A stretch of DNA of 64,000 nucleotides, taken from Nocardiopsis sp. N85 (lineage in GTDB: Bacteria; Actinomycetota; Actinomycetes; Streptosporangiales; Streptosporangiaceae). How positions within the stretch are numbered: the stretch's first letter is position 1; each line of letters begins with the position of its first letter. The translations under genes and the position numbers were made by a program. Of this stretch, positions 9,167 to 17,594 are shown in pieces. The stretch spans positions 1-64,000 of the forward strand of contig NZ_JARBUT010000014.1 of assembly GCF_028882275.1 (NCBI RefSeq), in the 5' to 3' direction. Under the pieces are notes generated by a model. The model worked only from the letters and a program-made list of their open reading frames with translations, had not been told where the DNA came from and did no database searches.

Positions 9167-9517
9167 ATGACGCATCCTATCCCGCGCCCCCGACCCTCCA
9201 GCGACCCGCTGTTCCGCCCGCTGCCGCCGCCGCTGCCGCGGCGGCGCTCGCCCGTCGGACCGTTCTGCCCGTCCTGCGCGCACCCCTCCTGCCGGACCCT
9301 GCGCGCCCAGCACCTGCCCCTCATCGGAGGCCACCGCTCCGAGTACCGGCGTGAGCACACCCTCGCCGCCGCCTTCCAGACGGAGCACTCGCACCTGGTC
9401 GTCTGGTTCGGCGAGGCTACCGGCTCCTACTGGGCCGCCTCCTCCACCGGCCTCGCCGAGGTTCTCGATCTTCGGACCCTGACCCGTGTCCTGGAGCCGA
9501 TGATGGCTCATCGCTGA
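9167..9517 (+). CDS. Small hypothetical protein
   Basis: A 116-residue protein starting MTHPIPRPRPSSDPLF. It has a proline/arginine-rich N-terminus, then a CPSCAHPSCRTLRAQHLP segment that could bind a metal, and a C-terminal alpha/beta-looking part (HLVVWFGEATGSYWAAS...LTRVLEPMMAHR). The start has AAAGCAGGA just upstream. I recognise no family. Similar small proteins often accompany the XRE/ATP-binding module of actinomycetes, which lies directly upstream in the same direction. Confidence 0.55.
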   Translation: MTHPIPRPRPSSDPLFRPLPPPLPRRRSPVGPFCPSCAHPSCRTLRAQHLPLIGGHRSEYRREHTLAAAFQTEHSHLVVWFGEATGSYWAASSTGLAEVLDLRTLTRVLEPMMAHR

Positions 9518-9550
9518 CGGTTCACCTCTGGCGAGATCGGTACTGGTGAC

Positions 9551-9595
9551 CGGGTCCGGATGCGAGAAGGCGGTCTCTTCTCGCACCCGGACCCG
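9551..9595. terminator. Strong bidirectional hairpin terminator
   Basis: CGGGTCCGGATGCGAGAAG (9551-9569) pairs almost perfectly with CTTCTCGCACCCGGACCCG (9577-9595). It sits between the ends of the convergent genes 9167-9517 (+) and 9683-10792 (-), so it can stop both. Confidence 0.8.
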
Positions 9596-9682
9596 TTCCT
9601 ATTCACCGGGCGGATTCGTCCGAAGGGTGCGGACACGGCACCGCCTTCGCAGGGCAATGCTCGTGCTTGACCACGACAGGTT

Positions 9683-10792
9683 TCACCAGGCCTTGCGTCT
9701 GAGATGCCTCTCCGGGATCGCATGGAGATGATCGGGCTCCCGGTCCCCGAGATAACCCAGGCCGAGCGATGACCGTGCCCGTGTGGTGAGCATGTAGTAC
9801 AGGCAGCGCTGGTCGGGGTCCTCCGGGTGCGCACGGTCCTCATGGGTGTCGGGTACGAACACCGAGTCAAACTCCAGGCCCTTGGCGCTCGTCCGCGTCA
9901 GTAGAGTCACTCCGGCTCTCGCTGGATCCAGCCGTCGGTGGTTCGGATGCCCCGACCCCAGGTACGCCTGGACCGCGACACCCCGGCGGGCGAAGAGCTC
10001 CATGAGCTTCTTCTGGGTAAGGGTGCGTTGTACCACCACCGCTGTGGTCTGCTCCGGTTGGTTGCGCAGGTGATCACGGACCTGATCGACGAACCCCTCC
10101 CAGGAGCGGTGAGCGGTCAAGGTGGGCACGGGTCCGTCCGCGAGTCCCGGACCGGATGCCTTTGCTCTCTTGTGGAAGTGGTCGGCCAGCACGGCGATCT
10201 GGAGGGTGTTCCGGTGGTTTCCCGACAGGGGGATCGCCGATGCCTTCAGCTTTTTCTCGATCTCGGCCAGCGTGCTGTTGGTGTCGGTGATGGTCTGGTT
10301 CTCGTCCGCGAACACGGTCACCTGTGCTCGGAGGAGAGTGCACAGGCTGTAGAAGGCGGGTGGGAGATCCTGCCCCTCGTCGACAACTAGGGCGCCGGGG
10401 TAGGAGTGCCCCGCCAAGCCCGTCAGTATACTGGTCCAGTCGATATCCCACTTGGAGGACGCCCCTGCGGGAACGGGAACGCCGGTACCTTCGGCCGATC
10501 GGAACAACCCGTTCAGCCAGGAGTGGAACGTCATCACCTCCACTTCGGGAGCGATTCCCGACACCCACCGCATCGCCTGCTGCCGCAACGCGTTGGACCT
10601 GCTCAGGAGGGTTACCGGTGTGCCGGTGAGGAATAGCATCGCTGCCCGGTGGGCAGCCAGGACGCTCTTGCCGCTGCCGGCAGGCCCGTGGACCAGATGG
10701 GAGCCCTCGAAAGGGAGCCTTTCGAGCAGCCGTCGCTGGTCGGAGGTCAGTTCCAGGTAGTTGGTGACAGCCAGGGGGCGGTGTGTCGTCAT
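9683..10792 (-). CDS. Compact superfamily 1 (UvrD/PcrA-like) helicase-ATPase coupled to drmB
   Basis: A 369-residue protein with the SF1 motif set in a much reduced frame: Walker A GPAGSGKSVLAAHRAA (36-51), motif Ia LSRSNALRQQ, Walker B VVDEGQDLP (136-144), motif III FADENQTI, GNHRNT and, near residue 300, the C-terminal motif TSAKGLEFDSVFVPD, with a final YYMLTTRARSSL. Full UvrD proteins exceed 650 residues, so accessory 1B/2B domains are mostly missing. Its ATG overlaps the drmB stop by four bases (10789-10792), which points to co-translation with drmB. It probably works with DrmA/DrmB on phage DNA or RNA, but this is inferred from context. It is not a recognised DISARM subunit. Confidence 0.85.
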   Translation of the reverse strand: MTTHRPLAVTNYLELTSDQRRLLERLPFEGSHLVHGPAGSGKSVLAAHRAAMLFLTGTPVTLLSRSNALRQQAMRWVSGIAPEVEVMTFHSWLNGLFRSAEGTGVPVPAGASSKWDIDWTSILTGLAGHSYPGALVVDEGQDLPPAFYSLCTLLRAQVTVFADENQTITDTNSTLAEIEKKLKASAIPLSGNHRNTLQIAVLADHFHKRAKASGPGLADGPVPTLTAHRSWEGFVDQVRDHLRNQPEQTTAVVVQRTLTQKKLMELFARRGVAVQAYLGSGHPNHRRLDPARAGVTLLTRTSAKGLEFDSVFVPDTHEDRAHPEDPDQRCLYYMLTTRARSSLGLGYLGDREPDHLHAIPERHLRRKAW

Positions 10793-12648
10793 GCCTGCCC
10801 CCGAGCGGTCCGGGCGGCCCGGTCCAGCGCCGCTTCGATCACCGGCTGGAAGAACCCCGGGACCCCGTTGCCGCCGATCAGCAGGACCCGGTCCAACAGG
10901 GTGTTACCGGTCTCGCAGCTCGTCTCGGGCAGCAGAGTGCAGGCGTGGCAGGCCGCTCGGTTCAGGGCTGCCGGACCCCGGGCCCCGTGTTCGGAGCACA
11001 GCGGGTCGTTGGAGCACCACGATCCGCTCTCCAACAGGCGCAGGACCGTTTCGGCCAGAGGCTCGGGCGCCCCCTGGGCTGCGAGTCCGCCCAGGGTTCC
11101 TTGAGAGTCTCCGGCAGAGGTGTAGACGAGCACACCCGCCTGATGCCGTTTGCCGCCGGGGCGGGCGTAGATCCTCTCTTGGAGTGAGGCGATCCCGTAT
11201 CCGCTTTCGAAAGCCAATTGCCGGATGAACAGGTGGGAGAAAGTGTGCAGCATCGGCATCCGCGGAAGCAGTTTCGGTCCGGTCACTCCGAGCAGGCGGT
11301 CCTGTTGGAAGGCCTGCTCCAGTTCTCGGGAGATTCCCGCGACCCGTTCGCTGACGGAGGGCTCGGCCTCCCATTCGGCCAGGAGGCTCTCGTCGAAGGA
11401 CAGGAAGATGCCCTCCCCGAATACTTCCACTGCGGGTAGCCAGGATGCCCGAGGGCCGCCCGTGACCGGGACCAGGCTGTTGAGAGACGGTGTCACCCGG
11501 GAGAACCCCAGAAGCGTCCGGACCTCGCGGAGTCGGTCAGCCACGGTGACCTCGAACCTCTCCCGCAGTAATTCCTGGATCGCGGTCCGCCCCTCGGGCC
11601 AGGAGAGCGGGCGGGTGACCAGGTTCTTTTCGTTAATGGGGACACGGGTGTTCAGCGCTTCCCACTCCTCGCGGCTCAGTTCCTCTGCGTGGGAGGAGGC
11701 CTCCGCGAACCCATCACGCCCACCGGGGATCTCCTGCCCGGTCTCGTACGCGGCCAAGATGAAGAGCTCTTCCTCGGTCACTTTCGCATCGTCCGCCAGC
11801 ATGGATGCGAGCGCTCGGCGTATTGCTCCTTCAGCGGAGAGGAACGCCTGCCAGAGGTGATGGTCCTCCCTGATCCTGTCCACGACGGCGGGGTCTAAGG
11901 GAGGCCCACCGGAATCCTCCGGTGCCGGGATGTCCAGGGCAGAGCAGGTGACGGGGTAGTAGAGATTGCCCGCGTTCCTGGGGACCACGAGGGCCTTCTC
12001 CTCGCACACGTTCTCCGCGCTACCGCGTTTCCAGGGGTGCCTACCGGAGCAGTGGGTGGACTTGTTGTCCAGTAGGTTGAGCAAGTCCCGTCCGGAATCG
12101 CACCGGCGGCAGTGTACCCGCAGGGCCTCAAGGCCCATGGATGTTTCGTCGACCAGGAACGACAACTGTTCGTTTTTGCCTCCGCAGGGCTGGGCGGTGG
12201 CCTTGGGACGGCTGTGCGCCCACCAGGACCAGTTCACGTCGTCCATGTGGCCGCGCGGGCAGATCTGCACGAAGCGCATGGGAACAAGCGCCGGATTGCG
12301 GGGGCAGGACGGGCAGCGAGGCGGATGGCCTGGCTTTTCCAGCAGGTTGTTCCAGCGCACCATGCGCCGACAGGCCCCGCAGAACAGCCACGCCGGGAAG
12401 CGGACACAAGGCACGCCGGCGGCCTTGTCGTTGTCGAAGAAGTCGTTCTTGGCGGCGGGGGCGGAGCGGAATCCGCTCACCTTCAGTCGCGCGGCCAGCC
12501 GAGGGGACTCCACGACTTCGGACTTGGCGAGGTACCAGCGACCGGTGTCTGCGGCCACGAACGACTCGCCCTGAGTCTCCAGGATGGCCCCGACCCCGAA
12601 CGGCACGATGGTCTGCGCCTGGCGCACACGGAGTTTGCGGTTCGTCAT
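10789..12648 (-). CDS. drmB: DISARM protein DrmB (DUF1998)
   Basis: A 619-residue protein starting MTNRKLRVRQAQTIVPFG. A zinc-binding region with CGACRRM near residue 88, CPSCPRN and CPRGHMDDVNW follows the N-terminus. The C-terminal half is the DUF1998 domain: HTFSHLFIRQLAFESGYG near residue 470, VLVYTSAGDSQGTLGGL, and cysteines in CSNDPLC and CHACTLLPETSC. In DISARM, DrmB partners the DrmA helicase to restrict incoming phage DNA. ATG 12648 is preferred over one nine codons upstream because GGAGGG precedes it and it overlaps the drmA TGA as ATGA. The downstream SF1 gene is coupled in the same way. Confidence 0.92.
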   Translation of the reverse strand: MTNRKLRVRQAQTIVPFGVGAILETQGESFVAADTGRWYLAKSEVVESPRLAARLKVSGFRSAPAAKNDFFDNDKAAGVPCVRFPAWLFCGACRRMVRWNNLLEKPGHPPRCPSCPRNPALVPMRFVQICPRGHMDDVNWSWWAHSRPKATAQPCGGKNEQLSFLVDETSMGLEALRVHCRRCDSGRDLLNLLDNKSTHCSGRHPWKRGSAENVCEEKALVVPRNAGNLYYPVTCSALDIPAPEDSGGPPLDPAVVDRIREDHHLWQAFLSAEGAIRRALASMLADDAKVTEEELFILAAYETGQEIPGGRDGFAEASSHAEELSREEWEALNTRVPINEKNLVTRPLSWPEGRTAIQELLRERFEVTVADRLREVRTLLGFSRVTPSLNSLVPVTGGPRASWLPAVEVFGEGIFLSFDESLLAEWEAEPSVSERVAGISRELEQAFQQDRLLGVTGPKLLPRMPMLHTFSHLFIRQLAFESGYGIASLQERIYARPGGKRHQAGVLVYTSAGDSQGTLGGLAAQGAPEPLAETVLRLLESGSWCSNDPLCSEHGARGPAALNRAACHACTLLPETSCETGNTLLDRVLLIGGNGVPGFFQPVIEAALDRAARTARGQA

Positions 12649-15600
12649 CGGGGTCCCTCCACCTTGATCTGGCATTCAAAGTCGACGGAGCGGACCGAGT
12701 TCAGCGTCGGCCATAGTCCTTTGTCCGTTCCGAACCCGGTCAGGAGGTGGTGCCGGTTGCGGCCGCTTCCGTTCCAGTACAGGTGTCCCCCCGAAGCCGC
12801 CGCCGTAGCGGCTTCTGTCCGCCAGTCCGTGATCAGGTCGTGTAGGTCGCTCTCCGTTGCCAGGGAGGCCGAAGGATCGGACCGCCGTACCCAGGAGAGG
12901 ATGCGGCGAGCGGCGTCCTCCACCGCTTCGGGGCGCTTCGACACCAGACCTGCACCCGTGGGAGCGGCGGCGTTGTGTCCGTGCCGAACCAGGATGGCGA
13001 GCGCTGCGTGCAGAGCACGCCGCCGTGAGGGAAGGGACCAAGGGGTCACCGTCGCGGGTTCCACATACCGGTACAGAGACCGGTGGAACACCCCGAAGCC
13101 CTCGTAGTGCGACCGGTCTCGCGGCTTGTTCGAGTTGAAGAAGGCGACCACGAGTCCGGGAACCCTGGAACGCCCCACTCGGCTGGTGGCCTGGATGTAC
13201 TCGGCCGCTGCCTTGGGCTGTCCGAGCATGAGCATCAGAGCCAGGCGGCTCACGTCGACGCCGACCGAGAGCATGTTGGTGCACGCTAGGAAGGAGATGG
13301 CCGAAGCCGAGGGCCAGGACTGCTCCAGCCTGGCCAGGACCCGTGGCTGGTCACGACGGTCCAGGTTGCTGGTCAGCTCCTGGATCGATGCCTCCGACAG
13401 TTCTCGGACATCCTCATCGTCTGATGACATCCCTTTGAGTAGGGCGGGGATGTCATCGCGGGCGGCGCTGAGAGTGCGTCCCAGCTCGCGAAGGCTGTGG
13501 TGGTATGCGACCAGGGTCCAGTAGTCGTCCCGGTGCGCTTCGGGGAGCTTGTTCACGGTGTGCAGCACCGCCGCCGCGGTCGAGACCGTGGCGCGGCCCG
13601 TCGGGTGCCCTTGGGCCATCACCCCCACGTACAGGCGTCCAGGGGAAACGGGGTCGACCTCCGCGAAATGGGAGTGGCGCGCGTCCAGGCCGGAAGGGGG
13701 GAACAACTGTACGTTCCGCCCGTACAGCCTGCGTACCTGTTCCTCCGAGCGGCGGATCGTCGCGGTGGAGGCGATGATCTTGGGCGGTGCCCCGTCCCAC
13801 GCGCACAGTTCGACCACCGCGGACTCATACAGTCCGACGGTGGTGCCCAGTGGCCCGGTCAACAGGTGCAGTTCGTCTTGCAGGATCAGGGAGGGACGCA
13901 ACCGCTCCTCGCCCCCGGGCGGATCGAAGCCGAACAGCCTTCCTGCGTAGGGTTCCCACGCCAATCGGGCGAACTTGTCCACCGTGCCCAGGAGCAGGGT
14001 CGGCGGCTGCTCGTAAAGGTGGTCGTCGATGACCCGCACGGGCAGTTCGTCGTGGAAGGAACAGTCCTGGCGCGGGCAGTGGAAGAAGAAGGAGGAGGGT
14101 GTGGTCCGCAGCCCGTAGTCGCCCGGGTCGGAGGATTTGCGTTCAGGGACGATGCGTGTTCCGCACCAGGGGCAGCGGTCCAGGATGAACATATCGTCCG
14201 GCGCAGCGGAGGAGCGCAGGTCCTGGGCCTTCTCATCCGCCGCCTGGTAGGTGTTAGGTGTGGTCGCCATCCCCGTCCACAACCCGAGGGAGAACGATTC
14301 CTCTCCCAGGTCCAAGCCCTGTTCACACCTTTCTCGCGGATGGAGCCTGAGGAATTCCAGTGCGCACACACTGGTGGCGGCACGCTGGAACTGCTGGGTT
14401 GTGAGCAGGCTGAGAGTGTAGCGGCTCACGACGGCCGTGCCCCCGCCACGGGCCCCGTGCCGCAACCGCCGGAGCACCATTTCGAAACAGGCCAGGAGCA
14501 GGTATGCCTCGGTTTTGCCGCCGCCGGTCGGGAACCAGATCAGATCCACGGTCTCCCGATCCGGCTTGTCGGTGTCGATCAGTCCGGAGACCGCCAACAG
14601 GAAGAACCCGAGCTGGAACGGGCGCCACGAGCGGACCTTGCCTGGCTCGGCTTCGGGAGCAAGCAGCTCGCCCCGGTGCCGTTTCTCCCCGGCGCGTTCC
14701 TTCTCGCTGTGGCGCATCTGCAATTCCATGGCTTGGTTGGCCAACCGGAACGCTGACAGGGCGTGCGGGTCCGCGCACAGGACGCGGACGCCTTCCTCCA
14801 TGCGTTCCACGGCGCGGCGAACGCGGCCGAGGATCCGTGCTTTCGGCTGATCGGCCCAGGCGGGGAGCAGGTCGGCTTGCCGGGTCTGTTCTTCGTACCA
14901 CTCCCGATAGTGGCCGACGAAGCCGAGGAGCTCGCGTTGGAGCTCTCTGGGATCGGTGCCGGTCGAGGACGCCCAGGACAGGCGCAGCGCCGGTGAGCCG
15001 TTGTCCCCGCCGTGCCCCACACGTGGGACCTCTTCGGTGGGCATGACCTCGGTCCGGATCCGTGGGGGCGGACCGTCTTGCGGGGGCGGACCGCCCCATT
15101 CCTCATGGACCGCGCACCCGTGCCCCACCGCGTAGGTGAGCACATGCCGGTACTGCAATCGCAGCTCTTCTTCCTCCGGGTCGCTGCTGTTCAGACGTAC
15201 CCCCGGATATTCGAGGAGGGTGCCGTCCGCAGGTTCCACGTGGAGCTCCACCTGGAAGAGCATGTGATCCCAGTCACTGCGGACGGATTTGCCGATCCCG
15301 GAGTGGGAGGTGTCCTGGGTATGACCGTTGACCAGAGTGATAGTGAGCAGCCGGGCCCCGGCATGCGGTCGCTGACGCACTCGGACGATTGCACGCCCCT
15401 CCCACAGGGGATGTTCGTCCTGGCCCGGTCCCATTTCCAACGTGGTCTCCGGCAGCGGGAGCCGCGCCCACCTGCGTCCCTTCTCCGTCCGGTCGGTTCG
15501 GTAGCGGGCGGCCCGGCAGGTGATGCGCAGGGTCTGCGCATCGGTGAACAGGGACAGGCCTACGGAGGAGGGCAACCACTGGTCGGAGTCCTCCACTCGG

Positions 15601-15857
15601 CTCTCCGCGAAGGCAGACTCCTCACCTGCGGGGTCGTCCACGCCGTTCTCACGGTCGTCCGCCGAGGCTTCGAGCACATGTTCGCGCAGGTTCGATTCCT
15701 GTGGGTATAGCGTTCCCATCAGGTACCGGCGGTCCGGTGGGTCGGCCAGGATCTCGTCGGATCCGCCCAAAGGTCCGACCAACTCGAGTCTGAGTGCGTC
15801 GATGAGGTCGTTTCGAACACTGCGACGGTCCGGCTGGTATGCGGCGTTATCGATCAA
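12645..15857 (-). CDS. drmA: DISARM helicase DrmA
   Basis: A 1070-residue SF2-type helicase. Visible motifs are Walker A WFPTGGGKTEAY (near residue 445), Walker B QDELHLL (near 657), STAT (near 700) and the C-terminal motifs SVGVDVSRL and QATSRVGRSRVPG (near 890). A CPWCGT...CPRQDC zinc site lies between the two ATPase halves. The long N-terminal region (VRNDLIDALRLELVGPLGG, RYLMGTLYP) is characteristic of DrmA. The start appears to be TTG at 15857: no in-frame ATG/GTG follows closely, and the purine-rich AGAAAAGAACC precedes it. DrmA with DrmB forms the DNA-binding core of DISARM. It is divergent from the sigma gene at 15956. Confidence 0.92.
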   Translation of the reverse strand: MIDNAAYQPDRRSVRNDLIDALRLELVGPLGGSDEILADPPDRRYLMGTLYPQESNLREHVLEASADDRENGVDDPAGEESAFAESRVEDSDQWLPSSVGLSLFTDAQTLRITCRAARYRTDRTEKGRRWARLPLPETTLEMGPGQDEHPLWEGRAIVRVRQRPHAGARLLTITLVNGHTQDTSHSGIGKSVRSDWDHMLFQVELHVEPADGTLLEYPGVRLNSSDPEEEELRLQYRHVLTYAVGHGCAVHEEWGGPPPQDGPPPRIRTEVMPTEEVPRVGHGGDNGSPALRLSWASSTGTDPRELQRELLGFVGHYREWYEEQTRQADLLPAWADQPKARILGRVRRAVERMEEGVRVLCADPHALSAFRLANQAMELQMRHSEKERAGEKRHRGELLAPEAEPGKVRSWRPFQLGFFLLAVSGLIDTDKPDRETVDLIWFPTGGGKTEAYLLLACFEMVLRRLRHGARGGGTAVVSRYTLSLLTTQQFQRAATSVCALEFLRLHPRERCEQGLDLGEESFSLGLWTGMATTPNTYQAADEKAQDLRSSAAPDDMFILDRCPWCGTRIVPERKSSDPGDYGLRTTPSSFFFHCPRQDCSFHDELPVRVIDDHLYEQPPTLLLGTVDKFARLAWEPYAGRLFGFDPPGGEERLRPSLILQDELHLLTGPLGTTVGLYESAVVELCAWDGAPPKIIASTATIRRSEEQVRRLYGRNVQLFPPSGLDARHSHFAEVDPVSPGRLYVGVMAQGHPTGRATVSTAAAVLHTVNKLPEAHRDDYWTLVAYHHSLRELGRTLSAARDDIPALLKGMSSDDEDVRELSEASIQELTSNLDRRDQPRVLARLEQSWPSASAISFLACTNMLSVGVDVSRLALMLMLGQPKAAAEYIQATSRVGRSRVPGLVVAFFNSNKPRDRSHYEGFGVFHRSLYRYVEPATVTPWSLPSRRRALHAALAILVRHGHNAAAPTGAGLVSKRPEAVEDAARRILSWVRRSDPSASLATESDLHDLITDWRTEAATAAASGGHLYWNGSGRNRHHLLTGFGTDKGLWPTLNSVRSVDFECQIKVEGPR

Positions 15858-15971
15858 TGGTTCTTTTCTGTCACGCGCGGTAACTGTGTGTTGAAAATTT
15901 TTCTGAATGTGGTCTCTGGGTGCATTATGTCAGTGGTCGGTGTCATTCTTGGGGCATGAGGTCACATAATG
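15858..15971. promoter_or_regulatory. Divergent control region between drmA and the sigma gene
   Basis: About 100 bases of AT-richer sequence separate the two start codons. TTGAAA (15891-15896) is a possible -35 element for the rightward gene, but I find no convincing -10. CATTATGT at 15923-15930 recurs inverted as ACATAATG at 15964-15971, just across the sigma start codon, and could be an operator or an RNA hairpin limiting sigma translation. The function is inferred. Confidence 0.4.
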
Positions 15972-17395
15972 GTGGAAAGGTTGGGAGTCGTCGCTCGACC
16001 CCCGACCGCTGGGAAGTCCTGGCGGAGCGCATCCAGAAGCTCATGGTCGGTGGGTCCGTCGATGCGAACCTGCTCGAACGCGAGTTCGAGAAAGTGGGGG
16101 TCAAGGGTGAGAAAAAGAAGAGTATCATTTCCTCTCTGCGTGGGAAGGGCGTTCTCATTGAAACCGGAAGCAACGCTTCCGCTGCCAGCGTGGAACGGGA
16201 TTTCACTGACCCCGACCTCGCGATGGTAATACCACTGGCGCGTCGGTACGTCCATTCTGGTGCGCTCTCCCGGACCGTCCTCACCGGGATTGCGCGGATG
16301 TGCGGCCTTGGTGACACCCGGGAGCTGGTCCGATTGCTGAAGGCCCGAGGCATCGTCCTCGTCGAGCCGGAGCCGGACGTTATCGATACCGTCCCTGCAC
16401 CCCGTGCTGTCGAGAAGCTCCAGTCGGTTCGGGTGCCAGCCGTGCCGCAGCCGTCGTCTTCTGGAGTGGTAGAGGCCGTCAATGCTGCGCGGAGGCGGAT
16501 GGAACTGGACCGGGGAATCGCTCGCGTGGACCGTGAGCTGCTCACGGCCCAGGAAGAACTCGGCCTGTTCTACCTGATCCGTGGCGTGAACTCTCCGGAT
16601 GTTCAGCCCACGGAACAGGAGCTGGCTGCCCTGGTCCTCACCGACGAGCGTCGTAGGGCCTACGAGACCTTCCTCCTGCACAACACCAGGCTTGTGCACA
16701 GTGAGGCCAAGACGCGGACGATCGAGGGGTTCGATCATGACGACATCGCCCACTACGGCATGGAGGGGCTGATGCATGCCGTGGTGATGTTCGACGGGAG
16801 GCTGGGGAACAAGTTCTCCACCTACGCGACTTGGTGGATCCGCCAGAGGATCGATCGGCGCACCAAGGACGACGCCGGGCCGATCCGCTTTCCGGTCCAC
16901 GTGCACGAACAGCTGGCCAAGGTGGTGCAGGCCGAGCGCAAGCTCGAAGCCAATGGTCGTTCTCTCCGCCCGGCTGATGTCGCGATGGTGAGCGGACTCA
17001 GTGTAGACAAGGTCCTCGACCTGCGCCGGATCAGCACTCGGGTGGACTCGCTCGACCGTACGATCCGTGGTGACACACCGCTCATGGATCTGGTCGCCGA
17101 GGATCCCCGGAACGCACACCCCTCGCCGGAGGAGGAAGTGGTCGACCGAGCGTGGCGCGCACAGGTCCGTGGCCTACTGGACCCGCTCACCGAGCGGGAA
17201 CGGAGGATCCTCGAACTGCGGATGGGCTTCAACGGAGTTGAGCCTTGGACCTTGGATGCGATCGGACGCGAGTTCGGAGTTACTCGTGAACGGATCCGCC
17301 AACTCGAAGCGAAGAGTCTGGGGGAGATCGCGGAGCGTTTCCAGAAGGAACCGCCCAAGAACAAGAAGCGGCGAGGTCGGAAGAAGAAAGGGTAG
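15956..17395 (+). CDS. Sigma-70 family RNA polymerase sigma factor within the defence island
   Basis: A 479-residue protein. Region 2 is clear: FLLHNTRLVHSEAK, DIAHYGMEGLMHAV, and 2.4 KFSTYATWWIRQRIDR near residue 285. Region 3 follows (PVHVHEQLAKVVQAERKL), then region 4 with LTERERRILELRMG and the helix-turn-helix GREFGVTRERIRQLEAKSL (~430-455). The tail is very basic (NKKRRGRKKKG). The N-terminal 200 residues have no region 1.1 homology I recognise, but contain two short helix-turn-helix-like stretches (EKKKSIISSLRGKGV and ELVRLLKARGIVLVEPE). ATG 15956 is chosen; an in-frame GTG at 15920 is possible. No anti-sigma factor is adjacent. Position suggests it transcribes the pgl operon, drmAB, or itself. 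Confidence 0.85.
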   Translation: MRSHNGGKVGSRRSTPDRWEVLAERIQKLMVGGSVDANLLEREFEKVGVKGEKKKSIISSLRGKGVLIETGSNASAASVERDFTDPDLAMVIPLARRYVHSGALSRTVLTGIARMCGLGDTRELVRLLKARGIVLVEPEPDVIDTVPAPRAVEKLQSVRVPAVPQPSSSGVVEAVNAARRRMELDRGIARVDRELLTAQEELGLFYLIRGVNSPDVQPTEQELAALVLTDERRRAYETFLLHNTRLVHSEAKTRTIEGFDHDDIAHYGMEGLMHAVVMFDGRLGNKFSTYATWWIRQRIDRRTKDDAGPIRFPVHVHEQLAKVVQAERKLEANGRSLRPADVAMVSGLSVDKVLDLRRISTRVDSLDRTIRGDTPLMDLVAEDPRNAHPSPEEEVVDRAWRAQVRGLLDPLTERERRILELRMGFNGVEPWTLDAIGREFGVTRERIRQLEAKSLGEIAERFQKEPPKNKKRRGRKKKG

Positions 17396-17535
17396 CAAGG
17401 GGTGGCAGGCCTTCCGTGCGCTACTGCCCGTGTGCGGGGCGGTCGGGTGCGGCCCGGTCGCTCTTACGGACAGGCGTCCGGTTCAGGACTCTTGGCATTT
17501 CTGGAACGACGTACTGCTCCGATAGCCTCCCCCTC

Positions 17536-17588
17536 TAGGATGTTTTACGGGCGTGACCCCTCGTGCGCCCCGAGGTGACGAGACGGAG
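17536..17588 (+). promoter_or_regulatory. Possible -10 element and ribosome binding site of pglW
   Basis: TAGGAT at 17536-17541 fits the actinobacterial TANNNT -10 pattern, with no good -35 at the usual spacing. GGAG at 17585-17588 lies six bases before the ATG at 17595. The absence of a -35 could mean a factor other than the housekeeping sigma is needed. Confidence 0.35.
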
Positions 17589-17594
17589 CGGCGC

